DNA of 64,000 bases from Pseudomonas entomophila. GTDB lineage: Bacteria > Pseudomonadota > Gammaproteobacteria > Pseudomonadales > Pseudomonadaceae. How positions within the stretch are numbered: the first letter of the stretch is position 1; every line of letters begins with the position of its first letter. This document shows, piece after piece, positions 52,895-62,216 of the stretch. The position numbers and the translations under genes were made by a program. The notes beneath the pieces were generated by a model that did no database searches, was not told the DNA's origin, and worked only from the letters and a program-made list of their open reading frames with translations. Location: positions 248,001 to 312,000 of the forward strand of contig NZ_CP063832.1 of NCBI RefSeq assembly GCF_023277925.1, written 5' to 3'.

Positions 52895-53293
52895 TCAGTA
52901 GCAGAACTCCAGCACGTTGGCCTGGCTCTTGTCGGTTGGCGCGGTGCGGTTCTGTTGCAGCCAGAACTGGCACTTGGGGTTGTTCAGGTTGCGCGGGCTG
53001 CCTTGGGCTGCGTCGGCGGCCTGTTGCAGTTCCTGCTTGTGCAGGATGTCCTTGTAGCGTTCGAACATTTCGGCCTGGGTGTCCGTAGGTTGGGCTGGTG
53101 CCAGGGCGGGCGCGGGCTGGATGAAGGCCGGTGCGACGGCCTGGGCCACCGGATGCACCTGCTCCGGCCACAGGCGCAGGGCAAGCCACAGGCTCAGGAC
53201 GATGGCCACGCCCCCCAGCCACAGGCCGAAGGCGACGCACAGGATCAGTTGCGCGGGTTTCAGGGTGATCTTCAGTTCGCGGGGGCGGGGCAT
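52895..53293 (-). CDS. Hypothetical single-pass membrane protein
   Basis: A 132-residue protein with one N-terminal transmembrane helix (LILCVAFGLWLGGVAIVLSLWLALRLW), a Pro/Ala-rich linker and a C-terminal FERYKDILHKQELQ to CQFWLQQNR to VLEFCY region with two Cys, probably periplasmic. Co-transcribed with the Gre-like gene and divergent from earP. Confidence 0.65.
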   Translation of the reverse strand: MPRPRELKITLKPAQLILCVAFGLWLGGVAIVLSLWLALRLWPEQVHPVAQAVAPAFIQPAPALAPAQPTDTQAEMFERYKDILHKQELQQAADAAQGSPRNLNNPKCQFWLQQNRTAPTDKSQANVLEFCY

Positions 53294-53417
53294 GACAGCC
53301 TCCTGGCAGGCAGTTCGGTGGCGGCATTGTCGCATGGGTGCGAGGATATTTTGCTTTTGTCCGCGCGTAATTATCCGCAGAATCCGCGGTCCTTTTCGCA
53401 GGTAACGGAACGTGGCC

Positions 53418-54551
53418 ATGAAAACCACCTGGGACATCTTCTGCACCGTCGTCGACAATTTCGGCGATATCGGCGTGACCTGGCGCCTGGCCCGGCAGTT
53501 GGTGGCCGAGCATGACCTTGCCGTGCGCCTGTGGGTGGACGACTTGGCGGCCTTCGCGCGGCTGTGCCCCGAGGCCGACAGGGTGGCTGGCCGGCAATGG
53601 CAGCAAGGTGTCGAAGTTTGCCATTGGCCAACCGAATGGCAGCACGCCACGCCGGCCCAGGTGGTGGTGGGGGCGTTTGCCTGCCAGTTGCCCGAGGGGT
53701 ACGTCGAGGCGATGGCCAGGCAGTCCAAGCCGCCTTTGTGGCTGAACCTGGATTATCTCAGCGCCGAAGACTGGGTGCAGGGCTGTCACGGGTTACCGTC
53801 GCCCCAGGCCAATGGGCTGCGCAAGATCTTCTTCTTCCCAGGCTTTACCGAGCAGACCGGCGGTTTGCTGCGCGAGGCATCGTTGCTACCGCGGTGCGAG
53901 GCATTCCAGCAGGGGCCGGGCGAGCGGGTGAGATTCCTGGCAGGGTTGGGGGTCCAGCCCCAGGACGGTAGCCGGCTAATGTCGCTTTTTGCTTACGAAA
54001 ACCCGCAATTGGGCAACTGGCTCGACGTACTGGCGGCCGATCCGCACCCCACCCATCTACTGGTGCCCCAGGGGCGCATCCTGGGTGATCTTGGCCAATG
54101 GCTGGGCGAGCCGGACCTGCCCGTCGGCGCGGTACATCGGCGTGGCGCGTTGACCGTACAGGTGCTGCCGTTTGTCAGCCAGGACGACTACGACCGGCTG
54201 CTCTGGAGCTGTGATTTCAACGCCGTGCGCGGCGAGGATTCGTTCGTGCGCGCGCAATGGGCCGGCGCGCCGATGCTGTGGCACATCTATATCCAGGAAG
54301 AAAATGCCCACTGGGAAAAGCTCGAGGCGTTCATGGCCCTGTATTGCAGCGGATTGTCCGAGGCCGCCGGCCTGGCCCTGGCCGAATTGTGGCGGGCCTG
54401 GAACATGGATCGGCCGATGGGGCAGGCCTGGCAAGCCTTGCAGCCGCACTGGCAAGAACTGCGCCAGCATGCCCGTCAGTGGTGCGCGGCGCAGGCCGCT
54501 CAGCCGGACCTTGCCACGAGGCTGGTGCAGTTTTACCGAAATTCGCTATGA
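53418..54551 (+). CDS. earP: EF-P arginine rhamnosyltransferase
   Basis: A 377-residue GT-B enzyme beginning MKTTWDIFCTVVDNFGDIGVTWRLARQL (Asp13 and Asp17 region of EarP) and carrying the C-terminal donor-binding motif RGEDSFVRAQWAGAPMLWHIYIQEENAHW. EarP transfers rhamnose from dTDP-rhamnose to Arg32 of EF-P, allowing rescue of ribosomes at polyproline. The ATG at 53418 is used; a GTG two codons upstream exists. The next gene is efp, its substrate. Confidence 0.95.
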   Translation: MKTTWDIFCTVVDNFGDIGVTWRLARQLVAEHDLAVRLWVDDLAAFARLCPEADRVAGRQWQQGVEVCHWPTEWQHATPAQVVVGAFACQLPEGYVEAMARQSKPPLWLNLDYLSAEDWVQGCHGLPSPQANGLRKIFFFPGFTEQTGGLLREASLLPRCEAFQQGPGERVRFLAGLGVQPQDGSRLMSLFAYENPQLGNWLDVLAADPHPTHLLVPQGRILGDLGQWLGEPDLPVGAVHRRGALTVQVLPFVSQDDYDRLLWSCDFNAVRGEDSFVRAQWAGAPMLWHIYIQEENAHWEKLEAFMALYCSGLSEAAGLALAELWRAWNMDRPMGQAWQALQPHWQELRQHARQWCAAQAAQPDLATRLVQFYRNSL

Positions 54552-54552
54552 T
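54547..54552 (+). promoter_or_regulatory. Candidate -10 element of efp
   Basis: TATGAT at the very end of earP, 48 bp before the efp start, followed by a GC-rich acgcggcc. No clear -35. Confidence 0.35.
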
Positions 54553-54599
54553 ACGCGGCCTCGATTTTTATAAATCCATCCAGATTCGGATACTTCGTA

Positions 54600-55169
54600 A
54601 TGAAAACTGGTAAAGAACTGAAACCCGGTACCGTTCTGCGCATCGACAACGATCCGTGGCTGGTTCAGAAAGCTGAATTCACCAAGTCGGGCCGTAACAG
54701 CGCGATCATGAAGACCAAGCTGAAGAACCTGCTGACCGGCTACAAGACCGAAACCGTATACGGTGCGGACGACAAGCTGGACGACGTGATCCTGGATCGC
54801 AAAGAAGCGACCCTGTCGTTCATCAGCGGTGACTCGTACACCTTCATGGACACCACCGACTACACCATGTACGAACTGAACGCCGAAGACATCGACGCCG
54901 TTCTGCCGTACATCGAAGAAGGCATGGAAGACATCTGCGAAGCTGTCTTCTTCGAAGGCCGCCTGGTATCGGTAGAACTGCCGACCACCATCAGCCGTCA
55001 GGTGGTCTACACCGAGAACGCCGCCCGTGGCGACACCTCCGGCAAGGTCATGAAGCCTGCCAAGCTGAAGAACGGCACCGAGATCCAGGTTGCCGACTTC
55101 ATCCAGATCGACGAGTGGATCGACATCGACACTCGCGACAACAGCTTCAAAGGCCGTTCCAAGAAGTAA
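54600..55169 (+). CDS. efp: Elongation factor P
   Basis: A 189-residue protein of three beta-barrel domains. The modified loop reads TKSGRNSA with Arg32, the residue rhamnosylated by EarP; this matches the EarP neighbour and excludes the EpmA lysine pathway. It stimulates peptide-bond formation at proline runs. A strong terminator follows. Confidence 0.97.
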   Translation: MKTGKELKPGTVLRIDNDPWLVQKAEFTKSGRNSAIMKTKLKNLLTGYKTETVYGADDKLDDVILDRKEATLSFISGDSYTFMDTTDYTMYELNAEDIDAVLPYIEEGMEDICEAVFFEGRLVSVELPTTISRQVVYTENAARGDTSGKVMKPAKLKNGTEIQVADFIQIDEWIDIDTRDNSFKGRSKK

Positions 55170-55189
55170 TTGCTTCTTGCGATGCGCAC

Positions 55190-55218
55190 GAAAAACCCGG
55201 CCTTGGCCGGGTTTTTTT
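55190..55218 (+). terminator. Rho-independent terminator of efp
   Basis: AAACCCGGCC-tt-GGCCGGGTTT with a T run. Confidence 0.9.
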
Positions 55219-55243
55219 GTGCCTGTGAAATCGCGCTGGCTGA

Positions 55244-55329
55244 TTCGCGGGTAAACCCGCTCCTACAGGGATGATGGCAACCTCAAGACCCGTGCTGCAC
55301 CTGTAGGAGCCGGCTTTGCCGGCGAACAG
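55244..55329. repeat. REP-like cluster
   Basis: ttcgcgggtaaacccgctcctacag and tgtaggagccggctttgccggcga, two different REP subtypes side by side between efp and ohr. Confidence 0.7.
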
Positions 55330-55332
55330 CCG

Positions 55333-55761
55333 TTACACGGTCACATGCAAGCGCACATCCACATTGCCGCGGGTGGCATTGGAATAAGGGCAGACCGTGT
55401 GCGCCTTTTCCACCAGCCCTTCGGCGTCTGCCTGGGCCAGCCCCGGCAGGTTGATGTGCAGGTCGATGTCCAGCCCGAAGCCGCCCGGAATCTGCCCGAT
55501 ACCCACATTGGCGGTGATCGAGGCATCGGCCGGCAGAGCCTTCTTCTCCTGGCCAGCCACAAACTTCAGCGCGCCGATGAAGCAGGCCGAGTAACCGGCG
55601 GCGAACATCTGCTCAGGGTTGGTGCCTTCACCGCCCGCGCCGCCGAGTTCCTTGGGCGTGCTCAGCTTGACTTCCAGCTTGCCGTCGCTGGAGCGGGATT
55701 TACCGTCGCGACCGCCAGTGGAGGTGGCTTCTGCGATGTACAGCGGAGTGACCTTTTGCAT
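55333..55761 (-). CDS. ohr: Organic hydroperoxide resistance protein
   Basis: A 142-residue OsmC/Ohr-family peroxidase. The redox Cys are in GYSACFIGAL (about residue 60) and HTVCPYSNATRGN (about residue 124), and the catalytic Arg lies near residue 18 in STGGRDGKSRS. It reduces organic hydroperoxides using lipoylated partners, in the cytoplasm. Its MarR-type regulator OhrR is encoded just upstream on the same strand. Confidence 0.95.
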   Translation of the reverse strand: MQKVTPLYIAEATSTGGRDGKSRSSDGKLEVKLSTPKELGGAGGEGTNPEQMFAAGYSACFIGALKFVAGQEKKALPADASITANVGIGQIPGGFGLDIDLHINLPGLAQADAEGLVEKAHTVCPYSNATRGNVDVRLHVTV

Positions 55762-55892
55762 CTTGAGCCTCGCTTATGTGCTGTGCGCCTGGGGCGCTGA
55801 GTGGGTATGGAAATTAAATTAGCGCGCAATTGTTTAGTGCGCAAGATAATTATTCGACCATTTGTCGCAACGGCCAGTTCACAGCATAGCCG
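55762..55892 (-). promoter_or_regulatory. ohr promoter region with candidate OhrR operator
   Basis: An AT-rich stretch aaattaaattagcgcgcaatt, then a related tagtgcgcaa repeat, at about 55812-55846. AATT arms around GCGCGC suggest an operator; assignment is inference. Confidence 0.45.
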
Positions 55893-56348
55893 TCAGAGGT
55901 TTTCTTGGAGGTGCGCGCGCAGGGCCAGCAGGTCGGCCTGGAGTTTTCGCAGCTGTTCAGCGCTGTGGCCACTGGCCTGCAGAATGCAATGGGGCACGCG
56001 ACGGGCTTCGGCCTGCAAGGCCCGGCCTTTGTCGGTCAGTTGCACCAGTACCACGCGTTCGTCCTCGCGGCTGCGGCTGCGCTTGAGCAGGCCTTCGCCT
56101 TCCAGGCGCTTGAGCAGTGGGGTCAGCGAGCCTGGGTCGGTGAGCAGGCGCTGGCTGATCTCGCCCACGGTCAGCCCGTCCTGTTCCCACAGCACAAGCA
56201 TGGCCAGGTACTGCGGGTAGGTCAGGCCCAGAGCTTGCAGCAGGGGCTTGTAGACCTTGGTCATCAGCAGCGACGTGGAGTGCAGGGCAAAGCAGACCTG
56301 GTTGTCCAGCAGCAGCTCGGCGCAGGGGGCTTGGGTGTCGGCGTTCAT
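55893..56348 (-). CDS. ohrR: MarR-family peroxide sensor
   Basis: A 151-residue winged-helix protein: LLLDNQVCFALHSTSLLMTKVYKPLL with the reactive N-terminal Cys (residue 19) of OhrR, a recognition region TVGEISQRLLTDPGSLTPLLKRLE and a wing RSREDERVVLVQLT. It represses ohr until oxidised by organic peroxide. The ATG at 56348 is used because further upstream sequence lacks homology. Confidence 0.9.
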   Translation of the reverse strand: MNADTQAPCAELLLDNQVCFALHSTSLLMTKVYKPLLQALGLTYPQYLAMLVLWEQDGLTVGEISQRLLTDPGSLTPLLKRLEGEGLLKRSRSREDERVVLVQLTDKGRALQAEARRVPHCILQASGHSAEQLRKLQADLLALRAHLQENL

Positions 56349-56403
56349 GCAGGTCCTTGAGTCGTCTGAGTTGTAAAATCTAGCACGCCAATGTCTTGCG
56401 CGC

Positions 56404-57360
56404 TCATTGCCAGCGCAGCTCGCTGCGCAGGGCCAGGTCCCAGGGGGGCACCGGGCTGAATCGGCTCTTGAGGAATTCGAGCAGCAAGCGGCTGCGAGAG
56501 TTCGTTTCATGTTCAAGGCGCAGGGCGTAGATGCCACTGGTTTCCGGTTCGGGCAAACCGTTGTCGCAGAACAGCGGGATCAGCTCGCCACGCAGCAGGT
56601 AGTCACTGATCAACCAGGTGGGCAGGTGGGCGATGCCCAGCCCGGCCAGGGCGCCGAACAGCAAGGTCTCGGCATTGTTGGCGGCCATGCGCATGCGTGC
56701 CGGGCGGTACAGGCGCACCTGGCCGTCGACGCTGAAGCGCCAGGCAAAGGGCGGGGCCAGCCCGTCCCAGTCGAGACCGTCATGCCCAGGCAGTTCGCTG
56801 GGGCAAGCCGGCACCCCCCGGCTGGCCAGATAGGTGGGGCTGGCGCAGGCGATGCGCACCATGTAGGCCAGCGGTGTGGCGACCAGGCGGGTGTCGGCCA
56901 GGGGGCCGGCGCGCAGCACCAGGTCGACCTCGCCCAGGTGACTGCCCTGCAGGTCGACGAAGCTGTCGATCAGGCGCAGTTGCACGTCGAGCCCGGGGTA
57001 GGCCACCAGAAAGTCGGCAATGGCCGGGGCCAGGTGGCGGCGGCCAAAGGCGGCGGGGGCGTCGATACGGATAAGCCCCTCGGGGGCGTTGCTCAGCGAC
57101 ACCGCCTCGGCACGGGCCAGGCGCAACTCTTCGATGATGCGCCGGGCCCGTTCGGCGAATGCATTGCCCGCCGGGGTCGCGCGCACGGCATGGGTGCTGC
57201 GCGAGAACAGCCGGCTGCCCACGGCGCTTTCCAGGTTATCGATGCGCCGGGCCACGGCGGAGGGGGTCAACGGATGACGCCGGGCCGCAGCGGAGAAGCT
57301 GCCGGTCTCCAGTACGTCGAGAAACAGGCTCAGTTGTTCGGTGAGGATATCGGGGCTCAT
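56404..57360 (-). CDS. LysR-type regulator
   Basis: A 318-residue protein, helix-turn-helix FLDVLETGSFSAAARRHPLTPSAVARRIDNLESAVGSRLFSRSTH, effector domain from LIRIDAPAAFGRRHLAPA. Divergent from the TauE/SafE permease, with 111 bp between starts. Confidence 0.9.
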   Translation of the reverse strand: MSPDILTEQLSLFLDVLETGSFSAAARRHPLTPSAVARRIDNLESAVGSRLFSRSTHAVRATPAGNAFAERARRIIEELRLARAEAVSLSNAPEGLIRIDAPAAFGRRHLAPAIADFLVAYPGLDVQLRLIDSFVDLQGSHLGEVDLVLRAGPLADTRLVATPLAYMVRIACASPTYLASRGVPACPSELPGHDGLDWDGLAPPFAWRFSVDGQVRLYRPARMRMAANNAETLLFGALAGLGIAHLPTWLISDYLLRGELIPLFCDNGLPEPETSGIYALRLEHETNSRSRLLLEFLKSRFSPVPPWDLALRSELRWQ

Positions 57361-57471
57361 GGCTATGCCTTTGCGTAGTTCGCAAAGCCATTGTGCGCTG
57401 CTGTGCGTTTCCCCGCCAGCCGTCGCTGGTTAGCATGCCTGCCTCTTTGAACGCGGGTGATCGAGGCACTG

Positions 57472-58221
57472 ATGATCGAGTGGTTGATGTATATCGTGTT
57501 GGGTGCCGCGCTGGGCACCTTGGGTGGGCTGTTCGGTATTGGCGGTGGGCTGATCGCCATCCCGGCGCTGGGTGTGCTGTTTGGCCTTGACCAGCAACTG
57601 GCCCAGGGCACCGCGCTGGTGATGGTGGTGCCCAACGTACTGTTGGCGTTGTGGCGTTACCACCAGCGCAACCGTATCGAGTTGCGCCATGCAGTGCCGT
57701 TGTCGCTGTGCAGTTTCCTGTTTGCGTGGCTGGGTTCGATCTGGGCGGTGGGCATCGACGCCCAGTCGATGCGCCTGTACTTCGTCGGGTTCCTGGTGGC
57801 CTTGGCGCTGTGGAACGTGGCGCGGATGTTCCTGCCGGTCAGGCCAGCGAGCAACGAGCTGCGCTACCCGTGGCCTTGGCTCGGTGTGCTGGGCAGCTTC
57901 GCCGGGACCATGGGCGGGCTGTTCGGCGTGGGCGGCGCGGTGGTGGCCACGCCGATCCTGACTAGCGTGTTCGGCACCACCCAGGTGGTGGCCCAGGGGC
58001 TGTCGCTGGCGCTGGCGGCGCCGAGCACCATGGTGACACTGCTGACCTACGGGTTGCACCAGAGTGTCGACTGGAGCGTCGGGCTGCCGTTGGCGGTGGG
58101 TGGTTTGCTCAGTATCAGTTGGGGGGTGAAGTTGGCCCATGCGTTGCCGGAGAAGGCGTTGCGCACGCTGTTCTGTGTGTTTCTCGTGCTGTGTGCAGTG
58201 ATGCTCGGGGTCGAGCTCTAG
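57472..58221 (+). CDS. TauE/SafE-family sulfite/organosulfonate exporter
   Basis: A 249-residue inner-membrane protein of about eight helices with the duplicated motif GGLFGIGGGLIAIPAL (about residue 20) and GGLFGVGGAVVATPIL (about residue 150). Members export sulfite or sulfoacetate, or move other organic anions. The ATG at 57472 follows GAGG; a GTG five codons upstream is weaker. Confidence 0.88.
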   Translation: MIEWLMYIVLGAALGTLGGLFGIGGGLIAIPALGVLFGLDQQLAQGTALVMVVPNVLLALWRYHQRNRIELRHAVPLSLCSFLFAWLGSIWAVGIDAQSMRLYFVGFLVALALWNVARMFLPVRPASNELRYPWPWLGVLGSFAGTMGGLFGVGGAVVATPILTSVFGTTQVVAQGLSLALAAPSTMVTLLTYGLHQSVDWSVGLPLAVGGLLSISWGVKLAHALPEKALRTLFCVFLVLCAVMLGVEL

Positions 58222-58251
58222 ATGGCCGGGGGCCGCTCTGCGACCCTTCGC

Positions 58252-59103
58252 CTACTTGAACCCTTCGACGATGTACTCGGCCATGCAGTCGGTGATTGGC
58301 GACTGGCTCTGCGTATTGCGCAACAGCATCACATTGGCCATGTGCAGCTGCGGCAAGCCTTCCTCCTCCCCAAGCATGCGCAGGTCGTCGCCCACCAGGC
58401 TGCGCAACTGCGCGGTCACCGCCAGCCCGGCGCTGACGATGGCGAAGATCGCCGCCAGGCTTGGGCTGGTATAGGCGATGCGGTACTCGATGCCGCGTTG
58501 CTCCAGCGCGTTGCAGGTCCAGGCGCGGCAGAAGCAATCGGTGTTGAACAGCGCCAGGGGCATCGGCCGTTGCTCTTCGGGGCAGAAACCGTGCGCCGCG
58601 GCCCAGACCAGGCGTTCCTGGCGTAGCATTTGGCCCACTTCGTTGCCCGGTTCGCGGGTGACGATGGTCAGGTCCAGGTCCTGGCGCAGCATCAACTGCT
58701 TGGAGGAGTCACAGTGCACTTCGACGTGGATCAGCGGGTAGTCCTGGGCAAAGCTGGAAAGAATGGTCGGCAGGTAGCGCATGGCATAGTCGTCCGGCGT
58801 GCCGATGCGCACCACCCCGACCATGTGCGGCATGCGCAGGGTGTTGAACACCTCGCCGTGCAGCTTGAGGATGCGCCGGGCATAGCCCAGCAGGACCTGG
58901 CCTTCGGCGGTCAGGCGCACCTGGCGGCCATCGCGCTCGAACAGCTGACGCTGCAGGATGTCCTCTTCCAGGCGCTTCATCTGCATGCTGACGGCGGATT
59001 GCGTGCGGTTGACCACCTCGCCGGCGCGGGTGAAGCCGCCTTGCTCGGCGATGGCGACGAAGGTGCGCAGCACGTCGGCGTCGAGACTCTGATACTGGGA
59101 CAT
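58252..59103 (-). CDS. LysR-type regulator (LrhA/PecT-like)
   Basis: A 283-residue protein: LDADVLRTFVAIAEQGGFTRAGEVVNRTQSAVSMQMKRLEEDILQRQLFERD and an effector domain with VVRIGTPDDYAMRYLPTIL, the pattern of the LrhA/HexA/PecT branch. Those regulators often control motility, exoenzymes or attachment. Divergent from the DUF1127 gene. Confidence 0.88.
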   Translation of the reverse strand: MSQYQSLDADVLRTFVAIAEQGGFTRAGEVVNRTQSAVSMQMKRLEEDILQRQLFERDGRQVRLTAEGQVLLGYARRILKLHGEVFNTLRMPHMVGVVRIGTPDDYAMRYLPTILSSFAQDYPLIHVEVHCDSSKQLMLRQDLDLTIVTREPGNEVGQMLRQERLVWAAAHGFCPEEQRPMPLALFNTDCFCRAWTCNALEQRGIEYRIAYTSPSLAAIFAIVSAGLAVTAQLRSLVGDDLRMLGEEEGLPQLHMANVMLLRNTQSQSPITDCMAEYIVEGFK

Positions 59104-59199
59104 TGCATCAATCTCCGAGATGCATGGCATCAGAAACATTCGTTGGATTGATCTTAGGCCTGGGAAGAGACTGGAGCCATCCACAAGGAGGGCGTCAAG

Positions 59200-59418
59200 A
59201 TGAAAGGTCATTTCAACGTTGCTCACCAGCCTGTGTCCGCACTCAACCACTGGCTGCACGATGCGGGCGGGTTGCTGGTGCGCTGGTACGAACTGCATCG
59301 CCAGCGTGATGAACTGGCGCGCCTGAGCGATGCCACGCTGCACGACCTGGGATTGTCGCGGGCCGATATCCAGCAGGAGGCCGAGCGGCATTTCTGGGAG
59401 GACCCGCTGCGTAAATGA
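59200..59418 (+). CDS. DUF1127 protein
   Basis: A 72-residue protein ending in the DUF1127 motif WYELHRQRDELARLSDATLHDLGLSRADIQQEAERHFW. Arg-rich DUF1127 proteins can bind RNA or assist post-transcriptional regulation in other proteobacteria. AAGGAGGG precedes the ATG. Confidence 0.9.
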   Translation: MKGHFNVAHQPVSALNHWLHDAGGLLVRWYELHRQRDELARLSDATLHDLGLSRADIQQEAERHFWEDPLRK

Positions 59419-59435
59419 GAAGACCATGAGGGCCT

Positions 59436-59500
59436 CTTCGCGGCTGAAGCCGCTCCTACAGGTTCACCGTTGTTTGTAGGCGCGACTTCAGCCGCGAATG
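59436..59500. repeat. REP pair
   Basis: ttcgcggctgaagccgctcctaca followed by tttgtaggcgcgacttcagccgcga between the DUF1127 gene and the next gene. Confidence 0.8.
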
Positions 59501-59549
59501 CTCTGGTGCAGACACCAGAAGGGTTGCAGATCAACCGGAGGTACATCCA

Positions 59550-60770
59550 TTGCCCCTCGAACTGTCCATCCAGCAGGTCCGCCGCCTGGCCTTGTCCGCC
59601 CAGGGGTTCGGCAAAACGCCCGACACGCCGGCCACCCTGGCCAATCTCAAACGCATGCTCCGGCGCCTGGGCGTGGTGCAGATCGACTCGGTCAATGCCT
59701 TGGTGCGTTCCCATTACCTGCCGCTGTTCTCCCGCCTGGGCGACTATTCGCCAGCCTTGCTCGACCAGCTCGCCTGGGGCCAGAGGCGCCAGCGCCGACT
59801 GTTCGAATATTGGGGGCACGAAGCCTCGCTGTTGCCGCTGGAGCTGTATCCGGCCATGCGCTGGCGCATGGCGCACGCCCGCGAAGGCAAAGGCATCTAT
59901 CGGCAACTGGCAGCCTTCGGTCGTGAGCGTCGCGATGTGATCGAGCGGGTAATGGCCGCCGTGCGCGACCAGGGCGCGCTGGGCGCGGGCAGCCTTTCGA
60001 CCCGTGAGGAGCGGGCCGGCCCCTGGTGGGACTGGAGCGAAGAGAAGCACGCATTGGAATGGCTGTTCGCCGCAGGCGAGGTCACCGTGGCCGGGCGCCG
60101 CGGCTTTGAACGCCTCTACGACCTGCCGGAACGGGTTCTGCCCCCAGCCATCCTCGACCAGTCGCCCCCGGATGAGCGCGAGGCGCACCGGAGCCTGTTG
60201 TTGCACGCAGCCACTGCGCTGGGCGTGGCCACCGAACAGGACTTGCGCGATTACTTCCGCCTGTCACCGCAACAGAGCAAGGCCGCCGTCGCCGACCTGC
60301 TGGAAGAGGGGCATCTGCAGGCCTGCACGGTACAAGGCTGGAAACAGCCCGGCTACCTGGCGGGGATACCCCGAATACCCAGGCGCATCGCGGCCAGCGC
60401 CTTGCTCTCGCCGTTCGACTCGCTGGTCTGGGAGCGCAGCCGCACCGAGCGCCTGTTCGACTTCCGCTATCGCCTCGAAATCTACACCCCGGCGCACAAA
60501 CGGGTGTATGGCTACTACGTGTTGCCATTTCTCTACGACGAGCACATCGCCGCACGCCTGGACCTGCGCGCCGAACGCGCCCACGGGCGCCTGGCGGTGC
60601 ATGCGGTGCACGAGGAACCATCGGGGCTGGATGAGGAGGGCTACCAGGCGTTGGCCACGGAGCTGTGGCGCCTGGCGGGGTGGCTGGGCCTGGAGCAGGT
60701 GCAACTGAACTGCCCCCGCGAGGAGGGCAGACGGCTGCGTCAGGCGTTGCTCAGCGGCGTACCTGCTTGA
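59550..60770 (+). CDS. YcaQ-like winged-helix protein (DNA crosslink glycosylase family)
   Basis: A 406-residue protein of the HTH_42 family: [20 protein letters not shown] at the start, [25 protein letters not shown] near residue 40 and [44 protein letters not shown] near residue 300. E. coli YcaQ opens DNA interstrand crosslinks using a QxQ-type active region; the corresponding segment here is VVQIDS. TTG start after GGAGG, with no ATG in range. Its 3' end overlaps the convergent DAHP synthase gene by 20 bp. Confidence 0.83.
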   Translation: MPLELSIQQVRRLALSAQGFGKTPDTPATLANLKRMLRRLGVVQIDSVNALVRSHYLPLFSRLGDYSPALLDQLAWGQRRQRRLFEYWGHEASLLPLELYPAMRWRMAHAREGKGIYRQLAAFGRERRDVIERVMAAVRDQGALGAGSLSTREERAGPWWDWSEEKHALEWLFAAGEVTVAGRRGFERLYDLPERVLPPAILDQSPPDEREAHRSLLLHAATALGVATEQDLRDYFRLSPQQSKAAVADLLEEGHLQACTVQGWKQPGYLAGIPRIPRRIAASALLSPFDSLVWERSRTERLFDFRYRLEIYTPAHKRVYGYYVLPFLYDEHIAARLDLRAERAHGRLAVHAVHEEPSGLDEEGYQALATELWRLAGWLGLEQVQLNCPREEGRRLRQALLSGVPA

Positions 60771-62097
60771 GGGTTTCGGCGATCAGGAAGGCCAGCTCCA
60801 GCGACTGGTCGGCGTTCATGCGCGGGTCGCAGTGAGTGTGGTAACGGTCGGACAGGGCGTCCTCGGTGATCGGGCGGGCACCGCCGATGCATTCGGTGAC
60901 GTTCTGCCCGGTCATTTCGATATGGATGCCGCCGGCATGGCTGCCCTCGGCCTGGTGCACCTGGAAGAACTGCTTCACCTCGTCGAGAATTTGCGCGAAG
61001 TCGCGGGTCTTGTAGCCGCTGCTGGCCTTGATGGTGTTGCCGTGCATCGGGTCGGAGCTCCACAACACCTGGCGCCCCTCGCGCTGGACGGTGCGGATCA
61101 GCCCCGGCAGGTGGTCGCCGACCTTGCCGGCGCCCATGCGCACGATCAGGTTGAGGCGGCCCGGGTCGTTGTCCGGGTTGAGTACGTCAATCAGGCGGAT
61201 CAAGTCTTCGGTGTTCATGCTCGGGCCGACCTTGACCCCGATCGGGTTGTGCACGCCGCGCAGGAACTCGACATGGGCGCCGTCGAGCTGGCGGGTGCGG
61301 TCGCCGATCCACAGCATGTGCGCCGAGCAGTCGTAGTAGTCGCCGGTCAGGCTGTCGCGGCGCACGAAGGCTTCTTCATAGTTGAGCAGCAGCGCTTCGT
61401 GGGCGGTGAAGAAACTGGTCTCGCGCAGCTGCGGCGCAGTGTCCAGGCCGCAGGCGCGCATGAACGCCAGGGTTTCGTCGATACGGTTGGCCAATTGGTG
61501 GTACTTGTCGGCCAGCGCCGAGTTGGCGATGAAGTCCAGGTTCCACTTGTGCACCTGGTGCAGGTCGGCGAAACCGCCCTGGGCGAAGGCGCGCAGCAGG
61601 TTGAGGCTGGCAGTGGCCTGGTGGTAGGCCTGCAGCAGGCGTTCGGGGTCGGGGATGCGGCTGGCGGCGTCGAAACCGATACCGTTGACGATGTCGCCAC
61701 GGTAGGCCGGCAGGGTGATGTCGCCGATGGTTTCATCGCCCGAGGAGCGCGGCTTGGCGAACTGGCCGGCCATGCGCCCGACCTTGACCACCGGGCAGCC
61801 GGCGGCGAAGGTCATGACAATCGCCATCTGCAGCAGCACCTTGAAGGTGTCGCGGATCTTCGCCGCCGAGAATTCGGCGAAGCTTTCGGCGCAGTCGCCA
61901 CCCTGGAGGAGGAAGGCCCGGCCCTGGGTAACCTCGGCGAACTGCCGGCGCAGCTCACGGGCCTCGCCGGCGAACACCAGCGGCGGGTAGCTGGCCAGCG
62001 TCTGCTCCACCTTCAGTAGATGGGCGGCGTCGGGGTAGCTCGGTTGCTGCTGGATCGGCAAGGCGCGCCAGCTGTCGGGGGTCCAGGGTTGGGTCAT
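60751..62097 (-). CDS. DAHP synthase, class II
   Basis: A 448-residue plant-type 3-deoxy-7-phosphoheptulonate synthase: [26 protein letters not shown] (metal-binding Cys near residue 80), [15 protein letters not shown], the [10 protein letters not shown] metal site and a [11 protein letters not shown] near the C-terminus. It condenses PEP and erythrose-4-phosphate as the first shikimate step; class II enzymes often feed secondary metabolism. ATG at 62097. Confidence 0.95.
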   Translation of the reverse strand: MTQPWTPDSWRALPIQQQPSYPDAAHLLKVEQTLASYPPLVFAGEARELRRQFAEVTQGRAFLLQGGDCAESFAEFSAAKIRDTFKVLLQMAIVMTFAAGCPVVKVGRMAGQFAKPRSSGDETIGDITLPAYRGDIVNGIGFDAASRIPDPERLLQAYHQATASLNLLRAFAQGGFADLHQVHKWNLDFIANSALADKYHQLANRIDETLAFMRACGLDTAPQLRETSFFTAHEALLLNYEEAFVRRDSLTGDYYDCSAHMLWIGDRTRQLDGAHVEFLRGVHNPIGVKVGPSMNTEDLIRLIDVLNPDNDPGRLNLIVRMGAGKVGDHLPGLIRTVQREGRQVLWSSDPMHGNTIKASSGYKTRDFAQILDEVKQFFQVHQAEGSHAGGIHIEMTGQNVTECIGGARPITEDALSDRYHTHCDPRMNADQSLELAFLIAETLKQVRR

Positions 62098-62216
62098 CGA
62101 ATGCTCTATCCATAAGTGTCGGTTCAGTCGTACCTGCCATGGTACCGCTGGCAGTGCGCTTGTTGCACCACCGGCATTGGCGGACAATACGCGTTTTGCG
62201 CGGGTAGGTGGTAGGG

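Noticed and set aside
52893..53789. N-terminal extension of the Gre-like gene to a 459-codon ORF
   Set aside because: The extension covers another gene in a different frame and earP on the opposite strand; the Gre fold starts at MDKASLL.
60832..62019. Plus-strand ORF opposite class II DAHP synthase (395 codons)
   Set aside because: Antisense shadow; no motifs.
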